11,479 nucleotides of DNA from JBAZOY01 sp041648505 (GCA_041648505.1 JBAZOY010000069.1:1-11479), one strand, 5' to 3'; numbered from the stretch's first letter, positions 1-7,527 are shown. Made by a program: numbers and translations. The notes: generated by a model not told the origin, from the sequence alone.

Positions 1-1485
1 CGGGCTAAATCCTCCAGAGAAAAATACTTTATGATTTGCATCGCCACCAGTTCCAGTACCGAAATTAGTTCCGGTTATAGTGATAGAACCACCTACTGCT
101 CCGCTGGTTGCGCTTAAAGTTGTAATCGTAGGTAGAACAAGCGCATTGACTGTCAGTGTTCCGCTGTTATAAGCGGCTAGCGCAGCTGGAGTCCCATCAG
201 TGTCATTAATAACATTCCCAGTAATAGTCAATACTGTTGTACCGGATAAAGTTAATCCGCGAATTGTGACTTTGTTGCCTTGAAAATCAATAAAAGGAGT
301 ACCCATGCCTCCGCAAGTTATTGATGCTCCGCCTACGGTATAATTCGAGCAGCTACTGGCCCACATTCCATCAATATTCTCGCTGAAATTTATGATAATC
401 CTGTCGGTAAAAGCGGCCGCCGAAGAAACTGTCGGCGCGTTATCAATATTAATTACAGTTGATGCGGTTACCGTATCGGTTACAGCGGTTCCTGAACCGG
501 CCGCTACATCGCCGGCGGCGGTAATGGTTTGAATAAGAGTTCTTCCATTCACCGCGCTTGCTCCTATATTGTAGACAACTAAAATGTTAGTTGGCGATGG
601 CACTCCTTGAGTTATTTGAATAGGATTGGAAAAAGTAAAAGCGGTTTTGGTATTGTCGGCGGAAAAAGTGGCCGGGGTGGAAACAAGCCGTACATCCGTT
701 CCATCTATCGCTCCTACCTCGGAACCGCTGTCAATGTAAAATGCCACCGAGCTGATATTCGTACTGTCGTTTTCTGTGCCACTCGGAGTCAGCGCCAATG
801 AAACTATGGAATCGGAAGTTCCGGCCACAGCGGAAATGACCACTTGTTTCGTTACGATATTTGTGGCGCCTGCCGCTAAGCTCCTTGCCGCGCCGGGACT
901 GGTAGCGCCATTAGCCACGGTTACCACAGGCGCAACATTGCTGACAGTCAGGGCATTGGCATTGTTTAAAGCGAAAGTTCCGGTGGGAACAACAGTCATC
1001 GCTATATCAGTTGCCACCGCAAAACCCAGAGTAAAAGTATCTGCATTCGTTAGAGCCAATCCGTCGGCTGTAATTAAAATTGAAACTGCGCCAGGAGCAC
1101 CGATTGGTAGCACTTCAATATCGGTAATATTAAATACCTGCTTGGTATCATTTGCCGCAAAAGCCGCGGATGCGCCGAGGTCAATATCCCCCTGGTCCGC
1201 AATGCCGTTGTTATTCACATCCTTAAAAAAATGCAAGGTAATCTTTGTATCAACCGTCGTTCCTGAAGGGGTGGGCGATAAAGTGGTAATCGTATCCGGC
1301 ATGTCTCCGGTGTTGATTACGTTTAATTTAAAAACCGGTACTCCTTTAAAAGTGGTAAATTGTGCGCCGGGCGTCACATCAGTTTTTGATGCAACATTTA
1401 CCGCTACCGCCTGCGCTGATGATATACTTATAAAAAATCCTATAACTATTAGTAATGAGATAGCAAAAATTTTATTTTTTTTCAT
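1..1485 (-). CDS. Secreted Ig-like / TIG-domain surface protein, 3' end outside window
   Basis: I read 495 codons with no stop from ATG at 1485 to the left edge, so the protein is longer than this. It begins with a signal peptide (Lys-rich start, hydrophobic core at residues 6-23, likely cleavage after SAQA at 26). An acidic loop DVNNNGIADQGD (89-100) resembles a calcium-binding loop. Residues about 349-450 look like an SbsA-type bacterial Ig-like domain (NAPTVSS, then FTDRIIINFSENID), and 452 onward like the start of an IPT/TIG domain (PTITTLSATSGAVGG, then TITGTNFG). The middle is beta-rich and Thr/Ala/Val-rich without a family I can name. Such domains are typical of extracellular adhesins or S-layer-like proteins, so a structural or binding role outside the cell is inferred. 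No Shine-Dalgarno is visible before the ATG; a strong promoter lies about 63 nt upstream. The domain calls rest on motif recognition only. Confidence 0.85.
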   Translation of the reverse strand, partial: MKKNKIFAISLLIVIGFFISISSAQAVAVNVASKTDVTPGAQFTTFKGVPVFKLNVINTGDMPDTITTLSPTPSGTTVDTKITLHFFKDVNNNGIADQGDIDLGASAAFAANDTKQVFNITDIEVLPIGAPGAVSILITADGLALTNADTFTLGFAVATDIAMTVVPTGTFALNNANALTVSNVAPVVTVANGATSPGAARSLAAGATNIVTKQVVISAVAGTSDSIVSLALTPSGTENDSTNISSVAFYIDSGSEVGAIDGTDVRLVSTPATFSADNTKTAFTFSNPIQITQGVPSPTNILVVYNIGASAVNGRTLIQTITAAGDVAAGSGTAVTDTVTASTVINIDNAPTVSSAAAFTDRIIINFSENIDGMWASSCSNYTVGGASITCGGMGTPFIDFQGNKVTIRGLTLSGTTVLTITGNVINDTDGTPAALAAYNSGTLTVNALVLPTITTLSATSGAVGGSITITGTNFGTGTGGDANHKVFFSGGFSP

Positions 1486-1547
1486 ATAAATTATATTAAT
1501 ATTAATAATAACAAAAACTTGTATCAAAAATCGACACCTACATTTCT

Positions 1548-1574
1548 ATTATATCACTAAAAAAATATTGTCAA
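1548..1574 (-). promoter_or_regulatory. Promoter of the TIG-domain surface gene
   Basis: On the minus strand a perfect TTGACA (1569-1574) and a perfect TATAAT (1548-1553) are separated by 15 bp, slightly short of the usual 17. The predicted start of transcription near 1541 gives a leader of about 55 nt before the ATG at 1485. The region follows the terminator at 1609-1652, so the gene is probably its own transcription unit. Confidence 0.6.
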
Positions 1575-1608
1575 AGATATTGTCCACTTTTACTAGATAG
1601 TAGTAGGA

Positions 1609-1652
1609 GCACAAAAAGTCGCCGGCCAAGAAGGCAGGGCGATTTTTTGTGC
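1609..1652 (-). terminator. Hairpin terminator, A/T-flanked (family shared with 2531-2568)
   Basis: The arms GCACAAAAAGTCGCC and GGCGATTTTTTGTGC pair with one mismatch, and the stem is flanked by A-run and T-run on either side, so it could stop transcription from both directions. It lies just downstream of the broken peptidoglycan-binding fragment. A near-identical hairpin lies downstream of the intact gene at 2531-2568. Confidence 0.7.
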
Positions 1653-1673
1653 GTATTTATTTATAAATTCTCT

Positions 1674-1696
1674 AGATAGGGGTTAAACCCCTATCT
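1674..1696. repeat. Palindromic repeat AGATAGGGG...CCCCTATCT, copy 1
   Basis: Perfect 9-bp arms surround TTAAA. The same arms occur at 8579-8601, there extended to 15-bp arms. It lies between the stop of the broken domain copy (1701) and its terminator. The function is not known; it may be part of an RNA hairpin or a short dispersed repeat. Confidence 0.7.
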
Positions 1697-1700
1697 GAGA

Positions 1701-1918
1701 TTATTGGGCGTTCATCTTTGCTTTTGTTTTAGCGCCGACGAGGCCGTCTGCTACGAGGCCGTTATCCTTTTGCCCCGCCGGAGGACGGGCAGGCATTTCT
1801 TTATGACGGCAATAGTTTTTGGACCAAGTTTTCCATCAATTACCAAACCAAGATTCAATTTAACATTCAAGAATCTTTGTAACTCTTTAACTCCTTCACC
1901 TTTACTCCCGTTTTTGAG
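1701..1918 (-). pseudogene. Broken duplicate of a peptidoglycan-binding (PG_binding_1) domain
   Basis: This matches the 3' end of the large gene (2621-2818) with about 13 base differences over 198 aligned bases, counted by eye, plus one 20-nt insertion at about 1775-1794. Before the insertion the frame reads LKNGSKGEGVKELQRF onward as in the parent. The insertion shifts the frame so that translation ends early at 1751, while the remainder (NGLVADGLVGAKTKAKMNAQ and a stop at 1701) survives in another frame. Homology stops abruptly at 1918; the upstream frame to 1972 has no signal peptide or recognisable sequence. I see no promoter for it. It is therefore a fragment left by duplication of the wall-binding end of the neighbour, later damaged. 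A short expressed product from 1972 (73 residues) is possible but unlikely. Confidence 0.8.
1775..1794. mobile_element. 20-nt GC-rich insertion inside the broken domain copy
   Basis: Compared with the parent at 2621-2818, exactly 20 extra bases are present here. They are strongly GC-rich in AT-rich surroundings and, with the flanking TGCC and GGCA, form an imperfect palindrome. On the minus strand the insert contains CCTGCCCG and CGGCGGGG, like the arms of the element at 8684-8721. The exact boundary is ambiguous by a few bases. Confidence 0.55.
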
Positions 1919-1974
1919 CTTGACATTAAAATAGAGTTTGCTACACTTTAAGTACAAGTTGGGGTTACCCATTC

Positions 1975-1998
1975 AAGGGCCGTCGAAAGACGGCCTTT
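1975..1998 (-). terminator. Possible terminator of the PemK gene
   Basis: GGCCGTC and GACGGCC form a perfect 7-bp stem around a four-base loop, extended by a G-T and two A-T pairs, 31 bases after the PemK stop. The T-run after the stem is poor on both strands, so the termination role is uncertain. Confidence 0.4.
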
Positions 1999-2029
1999 GG
2001 TATTTATAAAGATATAAATACTATATATA

Positions 2030-2422
2030 CTAACGTTTATTTATAAGTTCACAATAAGATTTCTTTATATTCTCAAGTTCAGCTTCTGATATTTCAAATA
2101 ATTTTTCTTCAAGCCTTTTCCTATCAAGAATTCTACCCTGATTTAAAATGATTGTTTGAGTTATATCATCATGAACAATTTGATAGTACCAATCCCCTTT
2201 ATGTTCTTTGGTTGTTAATGGTAAACCAAGGAACACATCTCCAGAAAATTTCTTTAAAATTAATACGGGTCTATGAAAAGTATCTCCTTTACCAATTGTT
2301 TCCTTTCCAACATTTATTCCAAATCTACACCAGCGAATTTCTCCAACTCGAATTTTTATCGTTACGTCAAAATTGTTAGTAGTCTTTTTTATTTCATTCC
2401 ACTTATCAAAATCTCTCTCCAT
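2030..2422 (-). CDS. PemK/MazF-family toxin (predicted mRNA interferase)
   Basis: The 130-residue product fits the PemK/MazF family: IRVGEIRWCRFGINVG (24-39), HRPVLILKKFSGDVFLGLPLT (from residue 50) and ILNQGRILDRKRL (92-104) follow the order of the conserved beta strands, with R51-P52 in the expected strand and S/T-rich PLTT after it. Residues 1-19, with KWNEIKK, form the N-terminal extension usual in Patescibacterial members. Family members cut RNA as toxins of type II toxin-antitoxin systems, but no antitoxin gene is next to it, so it is either an orphan or paired elsewhere. I place the start at ATG 2422 rather than the upstream TTG at 2440, because a TATAAT box at 2429-2434 puts the transcript start on this ATG. 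The start codon lies inside a perfect inverted repeat (2415-2461). Toxicity itself is inferred from the family. Confidence 0.85.
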   Translation of the reverse strand: MERDFDKWNEIKKTTNNFDVTIKIRVGEIRWCRFGINVGKETIGKGDTFHRPVLILKKFSGDVFLGLPLTTKEHKGDWYYQIVHDDITQTIILNQGRILDRKRLEEKLFEISEAELENIKKSYCELINKR

Positions 2423-2461
2423 AATTTTATTATAACACAATAAAAATAAAATTATGGAGAG
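2415..2461. promoter_or_regulatory. 17-bp perfect inverted repeat over the PemK start and -10 box
   Basis: CTCTCCATAATTTTATT (2415-2431) is perfectly repeated in inverse at 2445-2461, with 13 bases between. It covers the ATG (2420-2422) and part of TATAAT (2429-2434). A transcript starting near 2422 would not contain both arms, so a protein-binding DNA operator is the simpler reading. In a longer read-through transcript the hairpin would bury the start codon. Confidence 0.6.
2429..2434 (-). promoter_or_regulatory. -10 box of the PemK gene (leaderless start)
   Basis: A perfect TATAAT on the minus strand ends 6 bases before the ATG at 2422, so transcription should begin on or beside the start codon. 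No good -35 hexamer is seen 16-18 bp upstream (CCATAA at the 17-bp position), which suggests a weak or activator-dependent promoter. Confidence 0.5.
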
Positions 2462-2530
2462 GACGAAAGCATTGCTTAGGACTGGTGTAACACTTGCAAA
2501 CGGCCGTCGCTATCTGTTACATGTTGTAAG

Positions 2531-2568
2531 GCACAAAAAAGTCGCCTTAACAGGCGGCTTTTTTGTGC
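2531..2568 (-). terminator. Hairpin terminator of the large surface-protein gene
   Basis: GCACAAAAAAGTCGCC and GGCGGCTTTTTTGTGC pair over 16 positions with one mismatch, with A- and T-runs inside the outer stem as in bidirectional terminators. It lies about 50 bases past the stop at 2621 and closely resembles the hairpin at 1609-1652. Confidence 0.75.
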
Positions 2569-2581
2569 GTGTTCGGTTAAA

Positions 2582-2616
2582 AACCTCTCCCTACCCTCTC
2601 CAAAGGAAAGGGTTTT
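2582..2616. repeat. CCTCTCC-type palindromic repeat, degenerate copy
   Basis: AACCTCTCCCTACCCTCTCC followed by AAAGGAAAGGG resembles the start of the repeat at 9227-9265 (AACCTCTCC, then CCTCTCC). The inverted part pairs with one mismatch. It fills the gap between the stop codon and the terminator of the large gene. Confidence 0.5.
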
Positions 2617-2620
2617 AATA

Positions 2621-2836
2621 TTATTGGGCGTTCATCATTGCTTTTGTTTTAGCGCCGACGAGGCCGTCTGCAACGAGGCCATTATTTTTTTGCCATGTTT
2701 TAATAACAGCAATAGTTTTTGGACCTAGTTTTCCATCAATTACCAAACCAAGATTCAATTTAACATTCAAGAATCTTTGTAATTCTTTAACTCCTTCACC
2801 TTTACTCCCGTTCTTGAGAGTTGTTGTGCCAAAGTT
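2621..2836 (-). other. PG_binding_1 domain of the giant protein (intact copy)
   Basis: This encodes the last 72 residues, starting YNFGTTTLKNG. The FGTTTL start is shared with the N-terminal domain of the protein at 9450-11479, and the last 66 codons are the source of the broken copy at 1701-1918. Confidence 0.8.
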
Positions 2837-5800
2837 GTAAGAAGCGGGAGTTGCTGGTGTTGCAGGAGTAGCAGAGCTAACTCCTGGAACTGCAGGCGTA
2901 GCTGGAGTTGCCGGTGTAGCACTTACTGGACAAGCTGCTCCAGTTTGAGTGTTGAACAAATTTCCACCAGAACATCCTTGTGGAATAACTGCGTTATTTA
3001 CACAAGCTGCTCCTGTAGAAGTATTGAACAAGTTTCCTCCTGAACATCCCGGAGCAACTACTGCTGGAATAACAACTGGAGTGACAACTTTAGCTACACA
3101 AGCACCATTTACCAAAGTGTATAAAGAGCCACAATTTATTGTTGAACCACCTCCACCACCGCTACCTCCAGAACTAGAGCTACTTCCTGAAGCAACTGTT
3201 ATATGATAAGTTACACCAGCAGTGAAATATGTATCAGTCTCATTAGTTGCAGTCGCAGCGGCTGCTCCCCAAGTACCAGAGCGTTGTAATGAAGTTCCAA
3301 AATAAAGTTTATCAGCAGAACTAAGACTGTCAGTCAAAAGAGTAATCTTAGCTGTACCACCCATCGTAATATTTCCACTAACATCAGTATTACTTGCAAT
3401 TGATTTTGCTCCGCTTCCAGAAAGTCCTAAGTTGACGTAATCGACTGCTGTTGCAGGATCTTTTACTGTTTGCGCACCAGATGCAGTGTAATTTACAGTA
3501 TTACTTGCTGCTGTTGCAGTTAATGTTGTAACAGTACTGGTGCCACCAAGATTTAGAGTGGCGCTTGCGCCGTTTGTTAATAAGAGACCGGCAAGAGCAG
3601 TTGTAACAGTCAAAGTACTATTGTTTGTAACGGCACTAGTTGCTGTCAAAGTTCCATTTACTACTGTCGTTCCACCAACTGTAGCTGTACCACCACCATT
3701 AACAGTCAAACTACTGTAAGTGTCAGCCTTAACTGCCTGAGAAGTACCAGTATATTGAACAGTATTAGTATTCGTGTCAGCGTCTAAAGTAGTGATAGTC
3801 GGAATCGCTCCGGCAAAAGTAAGAACTGAACTTGCTCCTTGAGTGAGAGTAGTGATAGTCACACCATCATCTTGTAAAGTAAGACCATTTCCTGTTGTAT
3901 CACTGTTTGTAATAGTTGTAATAGTAATAGCTCGAGTTCCTCCGAGGGTCTGAGCAGCGCCATTAGCAAAAGTATAAACTCCAGCACCAGAAGAAAATGT
4001 TCCAGTTCCATCAACAGTTAATCCAGCGGCTAAAGATACTGCTGGTCCACCGGTAGAGAAATCCCAGACACCTCCAGTATTCACAGTGGCTGTGCCGGTA
4101 AATGTTTTTGTACCAGTAGCAGAAGTTGTGTTTATTGTTCCTGTAATATCTGAAATTCCGCCAATGGTAAGAGCAAATGCTCCCATAGTAAGAGTTGCTC
4201 CTGTTCCAACAGTAAGAGTTCCAGTGACTACATTAATTGCACCTGTTGTCATAACTGCAGTTCCTGTAATACTTACATTTCCTCCAACAGTAGTAATAAC
4301 CGGTGTAGCTGTAGCTGAACCACTCATATTGAAGTTTGTAGCGATAGTGGTCACTCCAGTCACTGTTTTTGCTCCGCTTCCACTAAGGCCTAATGTCTTA
4401 TAGTTAACAGCTTTTACTGTTTGAGCAGCACCAGTGTAATTAACTGTATTGGCATTGGTTGAAGCATCAAAGGTCCCACCGCTTTCGCTAAATGGAGCGG
4501 CAGCTGCTAGGGCCAAAATTGAATTAACACCTTGAGTGAAATTACCAAGCAAAGTAATACTACCAGTAGAAGAAACCGTAACTGTGCCTGTGTTGTTGTT
4601 AGTTAAAGTAGTTCCCCCACTAGGAATTAAATAACCGCCGAAAGTCATTGCTTCTGCACCAGCCAAAGCTTGATTGGCTGTAAAGGATGCCGAGCCAGTA
4701 CCGTTGTTGAAAGTCGTACCGCTCATAGTGATACCAGCTCCAAAGCTAGTTGCTGGATTTGTTGTAGATAGATTCCAAGTACCGAGAGCATTAATTGTGA
4801 CTGCGCCGGTAAAGGTCTTCGTACCTGTTGCTGCTGTTACTGTATTTAAGGTTCCTGTAACTGAAGTTGCTCCGGTAACAGTTACCGCAATACCTGGCAT
4901 GGTAAAGGTAGTCCCAGAACCAACAGTCAAGACATCACCGATAGCCAGAGAAGCGCCAGATGGAGTTAGAGATACTGTTCCTGAGAGAGTCAAATCTCCA
5001 GTGACAGAAGTAGCGGCGCAAGTGACTGTTCCACTTCCGCTGAATCCTAAGTTGTCATAAGTTATAACTTTACAAGTTGGACTTGCGGCTGTGTAGTTAA
5101 CAGTGTTTCCAGAAGCAGTTGCTGTAAGAGTAGTAATTCCTACGGCACCAGCAAAACCAATGTTTAAAGTACCAGTTGCGCTGTTTACTAATGTGCTAGC
5201 GCCTGCCAAAGCAGTTGTAACCGTTAGAGTGCTATTGTTGGTAACAGCGCTGGTTACTGTCATAGTTCCATTTACTACAGTCGCACTGCCAACCGTAGCT
5301 GTTACAGAGCCATTTATGGTTAAATTGTTGTAAGTACCAATTTTAATTGGCACAGATGCTCCGGTATAGGTTACTGTATTTCCAGTTCCTGAACCAGTAA
5401 ATGTTCCAGCTCCACTAAATGGAGCATCGGCAGCTAAAGTAAGAACACCATTCGTGCCTTGAGTAAAGTTACCAGTAAGAACGATAGAACCCGTGGAAGC
5501 TACTGTTACTCCTACTGTATTGTTGTTAGTAAGAGTTTTAGTTACTGCCGGAGTTACAGTACCACCAAAAGTCATTAATACTGCGCCAGCTAAAGCTTGA
5601 GTTTCAGAAAATGCCGCTGCGCCAGTACCGTTGTTGAAGGTCGTACCGCTCATTGTTATTCCACCTGCAAAACTAGTAGTTGGATTTTGTCCAGAAAGAT
5701 TCCAAACACCACCAGAGTTAATAGTTACAGCGCCAGTGAAAGTTTTTAATCCAGTTGCTGCCGTAACAGTATCAACTGTTCCTGTAACCGAAGTTGCTCC

Positions 5801-7351
5801 GGTAACAGTTACTGCAATACCCGGTAGAGTAAAGGTAGTACCTGTTCCAACAGTCAATACATCACCAATAGTTAGAGATGCGCCTGTTGGAGCTAATGCT
5901 ACTGTTCCTGAAAGAGTTAAATCTCCAGTGACAGAAGTAGCGGCACAAGTTACTGTTCCACTACCGCTAAATTTTAAGTTGTCATAAACCGTAACTTTAC
6001 AAGTTGGAGTTGCCGCTGTGTAATTAACGGTATTTCCTGTAACAGTTGCAGTAAGAACACCTGTTGAAAGAAGACTTGTTGTCGCGCCACCAAAATTAAG
6101 AACAGAAGTACTTGCGGCATTGTCCCAAATTGAAGTACCATCAATGCCAGTAATACCAGCAGCGCCAGTAGTAGTAATAGCACCATTGTTTGTAACTGTC
6201 GTTGCAGTTGAAAGCGCTACTGTTCCAGGAAGACTCAAAACTGCAGTGGAAGCAATAGTTTTAGCACCAGTTAAAGTCAAAACACCATTGTTGGTAATAG
6301 TTCCAGTACCATCAATAGTTGCGCCAATACCACTCAATGTTGCGCCACCTGTACCAGACCAAGTTCCGTTTATGGTAAAACCAGCTGGTCCAGTACCAGT
6401 ACCAGTATTAGTAATCAAATTTGCGACAGAAGCCAGAGTTGCTCCGCTATCAACTTGTAATCCAGTAACGGTTTGCGTCGCATTGAAAGTTGTAGTTCCA
6501 GAAACAATCCACACTTTTTTTAAGGAAGTATAAGCTGTCTCAATTGATGAAGTGCCGGTAAATTTCAAAGTTGTGCCAGCATTAAGAGACCATGATGCTG
6601 CGCTTCCACCAGTAATTGAACCGATCTTATTTATAGTAGCCGCGTCAGAAGTTGAAATAATTGCATTCCCTGCTGTACCGCCAAAAGTTAATGCTCCACT
6701 ATTGAAATTCATAACTCCAGTTGTTGCGGTAATTTCAGCAACACCAGTTGCATTTGATCCACCAGTTAAAGTAGTAGTACCAGCTACAACCATAGTACAA
6801 GCATTCAACCCAAGACTTGATTTTCCGGTAGAGATGCTGTTACCTGTCATAGCTAAATTCCCAGTTATACTAAGTTGTGTTCCAGTACCATTACAAGCTA
6901 CTAATGCATTACCAGCACCAGTTGGAGCAGGCATGGTAAAATCGGTACCAGTAGTCAAAGTACCAGTACCATTCATCGTTATGGTTTGAGCAAGTGCTCC
7001 AGAATTAGCTGTATAAGTTACAGCACCAGTAACAGCTAAAGTCTGTCCATTTGGAATTATAATTCCATTTGCTCCAGTAGCAGCCGGGTTGGCTATTGTA
7101 ATACTTGCAATTGTTGGACTGGTTGCATTTACTGTAATCACAACATTAGCATTAATTATAGCTGCATCAGCTGCAGCTGGAATACCATTTGATCCTGCAC
7201 AGCCAGTCCACTTTGTACCGTCAGTCCAGTCACCAGTCGTCACCGCATTACAAGTCGCTTCAGCTTTACTGACTGAAACAAATCCAAAGACCCCTAAAAC
7301 AAAAACTAACATTCCGACCGAGAGAAAAACATTTTTTAAATTAAATTTCAT
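2621..7351 (-). CDS. Giant secreted repeat protein with C-terminal peptidoglycan-binding domain
   Basis: The product has 1576 residues. A signal peptide (1-32, hydrophobic core FLSVGMLVFVLGVFGF, cleavage after SKAEA) is followed by GDWTDGTKWTGC and a downstream PAAADAAII, the entry motif often seen before beta-helix repeat regions. Residues about 65-1380 are Thr/Gly/Ala/Val-rich beta repeats, probably a long beta-helix or filament. A Ser/Gly linker (near 1388-1402), two C-x13-C modules (GCSGGNLFN type), a Pro/Ala/Thr linker and a PG_binding_1 domain (1505-1576, GSKGEGVKELQ, DGKLGPKT, ADGLVGAKT) follow. A surface fibre or adhesin anchored to the wall at its C-terminus is inferred. I reject the GTG at 7567: it lies upstream of the promoter, and its 72 extra residues include no export signal at the end. 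Internal repeats of 309 residues point to growth by duplication. Confidence 0.9.
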   Translation of the reverse strand: MKFNLKNVFLSVGMLVFVLGVFGFVSVSKAEATCNAVTTGDWTDGTKWTGCAGSNGIPAAADAAIINANVVITVNATSPTIASITIANPAATGANGIIIPNGQTLAVTGAVTYTANSGALAQTITMNGTGTLTTGTDFTMPAPTGAGNALVACNGTGTQLSITGNLAMTGNSISTGKSSLGLNACTMVVAGTTTLTGGSNATGVAEITATTGVMNFNSGALTFGGTAGNAIISTSDAATINKIGSITGGSAASWSLNAGTTLKFTGTSSIETAYTSLKKVWIVSGTTTFNATQTVTGLQVDSGATLASVANLITNTGTGTGPAGFTINGTWSGTGGATLSGIGATIDGTGTITNNGVLTLTGAKTIASTAVLSLPGTVALSTATTVTNNGAITTTGAAGITGIDGTSIWDNAASTSVLNFGGATTSLLSTGVLTATVTGNTVNYTAATPTCKVTVYDNLKFSGSGTVTCAATSVTGDLTLSGTVALAPTGASLTIGDVLTVGTGTTFTLPGIAVTVTGATSVTGTVDTVTAATGLKTFTGAVTINSGGVWNLSGQNPTTSFAGGITMSGTTFNNGTGAAAFSETQALAGAVLMTFGGTVTPAVTKTLTNNNTVGVTVASTGSIVLTGNFTQGTNGVLTLAADAPFSGAGTFTGSGTGNTVTYTGASVPIKIGTYNNLTINGSVTATVGSATVVNGTMTVTSAVTNNSTLTVTTALAGASTLVNSATGTLNIGFAGAVGITTLTATASGNTVNYTAASPTCKVITYDNLGFSGSGTVTCAATSVTGDLTLSGTVSLTPSGASLAIGDVLTVGSGTTFTMPGIAVTVTGATSVTGTLNTVTAATGTKTFTGAVTINALGTWNLSTTNPATSFGAGITMSGTTFNNGTGSASFTANQALAGAEAMTFGGYLIPSGGTTLTNNNTGTVTVSSTGSITLLGNFTQGVNSILALAAAAPFSESGGTFDASTNANTVNYTGAAQTVKAVNYKTLGLSGSGAKTVTGVTTIATNFNMSGSATATPVITTVGGNVSITGTAVMTTGAINVVTGTLTVGTGATLTMGAFALTIGGISDITGTINTTSATGTKTFTGTATVNTGGVWDFSTGGPAVSLAAGLTVDGTGTFSSGAGVYTFANGAAQTLGGTRAITITTITNSDTTGNGLTLQDDGVTITTLTQGASSVLTFAGAIPTITTLDADTNTNTVQYTGTSQAVKADTYSSLTVNGGGTATVGGTTVVNGTLTATSAVTNNSTLTVTTALAGLLLTNGASATLNLGGTSTVTTLTATAASNTVNYTASGAQTVKDPATAVDYVNLGLSGSGAKSIASNTDVSGNITMGGTAKITLLTDSLSSADKLYFGTSLQRSGTWGAAAATATNETDTYFTAGVTYHITVASGSSSSSGGSGGGGGSTINCGSLYTLVNGACVAKVVTPVVIPAVVAPGCSGGNLFNTSTGAACVNNAVIPQGCSGGNLFNTQTGAACPVSATPATPATPAVPGVSSATPATPATPASYNFGTTTLKNGSKGEGVKELQRFLNVKLNLGLVIDGKLGPKTIAVIKTWQKNNGLVADGLVGAKTKAMMNAQ
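4444..6037 (-). repeat. 927-bp in-frame tandem duplication within the giant gene
   Basis: Unit 1 covers 6037-5111 and unit 2 starts at 5110; equivalent codons such as GNTVNYTA and CKV-x-x-YDN are exactly 927 bp (309 codons) apart. Unit 2 follows unit 1 for about 220 residues, to around 4444, and then diverges. Fragments of the same unit (VNGT, then SAVTNNSTLTVTTALAG) reappear around 3590-3700. Confidence 0.75.
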
Positions 7352-7477
7352 AATAAATTTTCCCGACACAAACCCATTGGGTAAGTGGTACGGACCAGCC
7401 ATAAGGCTGAGATAATAATAAATAAAACTCGACACTAATAATAAAACACAAAAACAAAAATTCAATTTAGAATTAGT
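7352..7477 (-). promoter_or_regulatory. Structured 5' leader of the giant gene
   Basis: From the predicted transcript start near 7477 to the ATG at 7351 there are about 125 nt. The distal part is A/T-rich. The proximal part contains two hairpins: CAGCC-TTAT-GGCTG (7396-7409) and a longer imperfect stem (7363-7393; CCG, CAC and ACCC pairing with GGGT, GTG and CGG around AAT) ending 11 bases before the ATG. I do not recognise a known riboswitch class. Confidence 0.5.
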
Positions 7478-7483
7478 ATTTAC

Positions 7484-7513
7484 ATTATACCAGATATATA
7501 AATAATAAAGCAA
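7484..7513 (-). promoter_or_regulatory. Promoter of the giant surface-protein gene
   Basis: An extended -10 (TGGTATAAT, box at 7484-7489) and TTGCTT (7508-7513) are 18 bp apart on the minus strand. This promoter lies inside the longest possible reading frame, which supports the internal ATG at 7351 as the real start. Confidence 0.6.
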
Positions 7514-7527
7514 GACATAAAGGGGGG

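Noticed and set aside
776..1489. 237-codon plus-strand frame
   Set aside because: It is antisense to the continuous minus-strand frame at 1-1485, which has a signal peptide and recognisable domains.
2454..2621. 55-codon plus-strand frame starting in the right arm of the inverted repeat
   Set aside because: It passes through the terminator at 2531-2568 and a repeat, and resembles nothing known; the ATG is only a mirror of the PemK start.
4086..6989. Several plus-strand open frames of 76-145 codons opposite the giant gene
   Set aside because: They are antisense shadows of a Thr/Gly/Ala/Val-rich coding sequence, with no ribosome site, promoter or recognisable domain.
2621..7351. Type V autotransporter
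   Set aside because: The repeat region is similar in composition, but the C-terminus is a peptidoglycan-binding domain and there is no outer-membrane barrel.
7352..7410. Cyclic-di-GMP or other known riboswitch
   Set aside because: None of the conserved core sequences I know for the common classes are present; only generic hairpins can be claimed.
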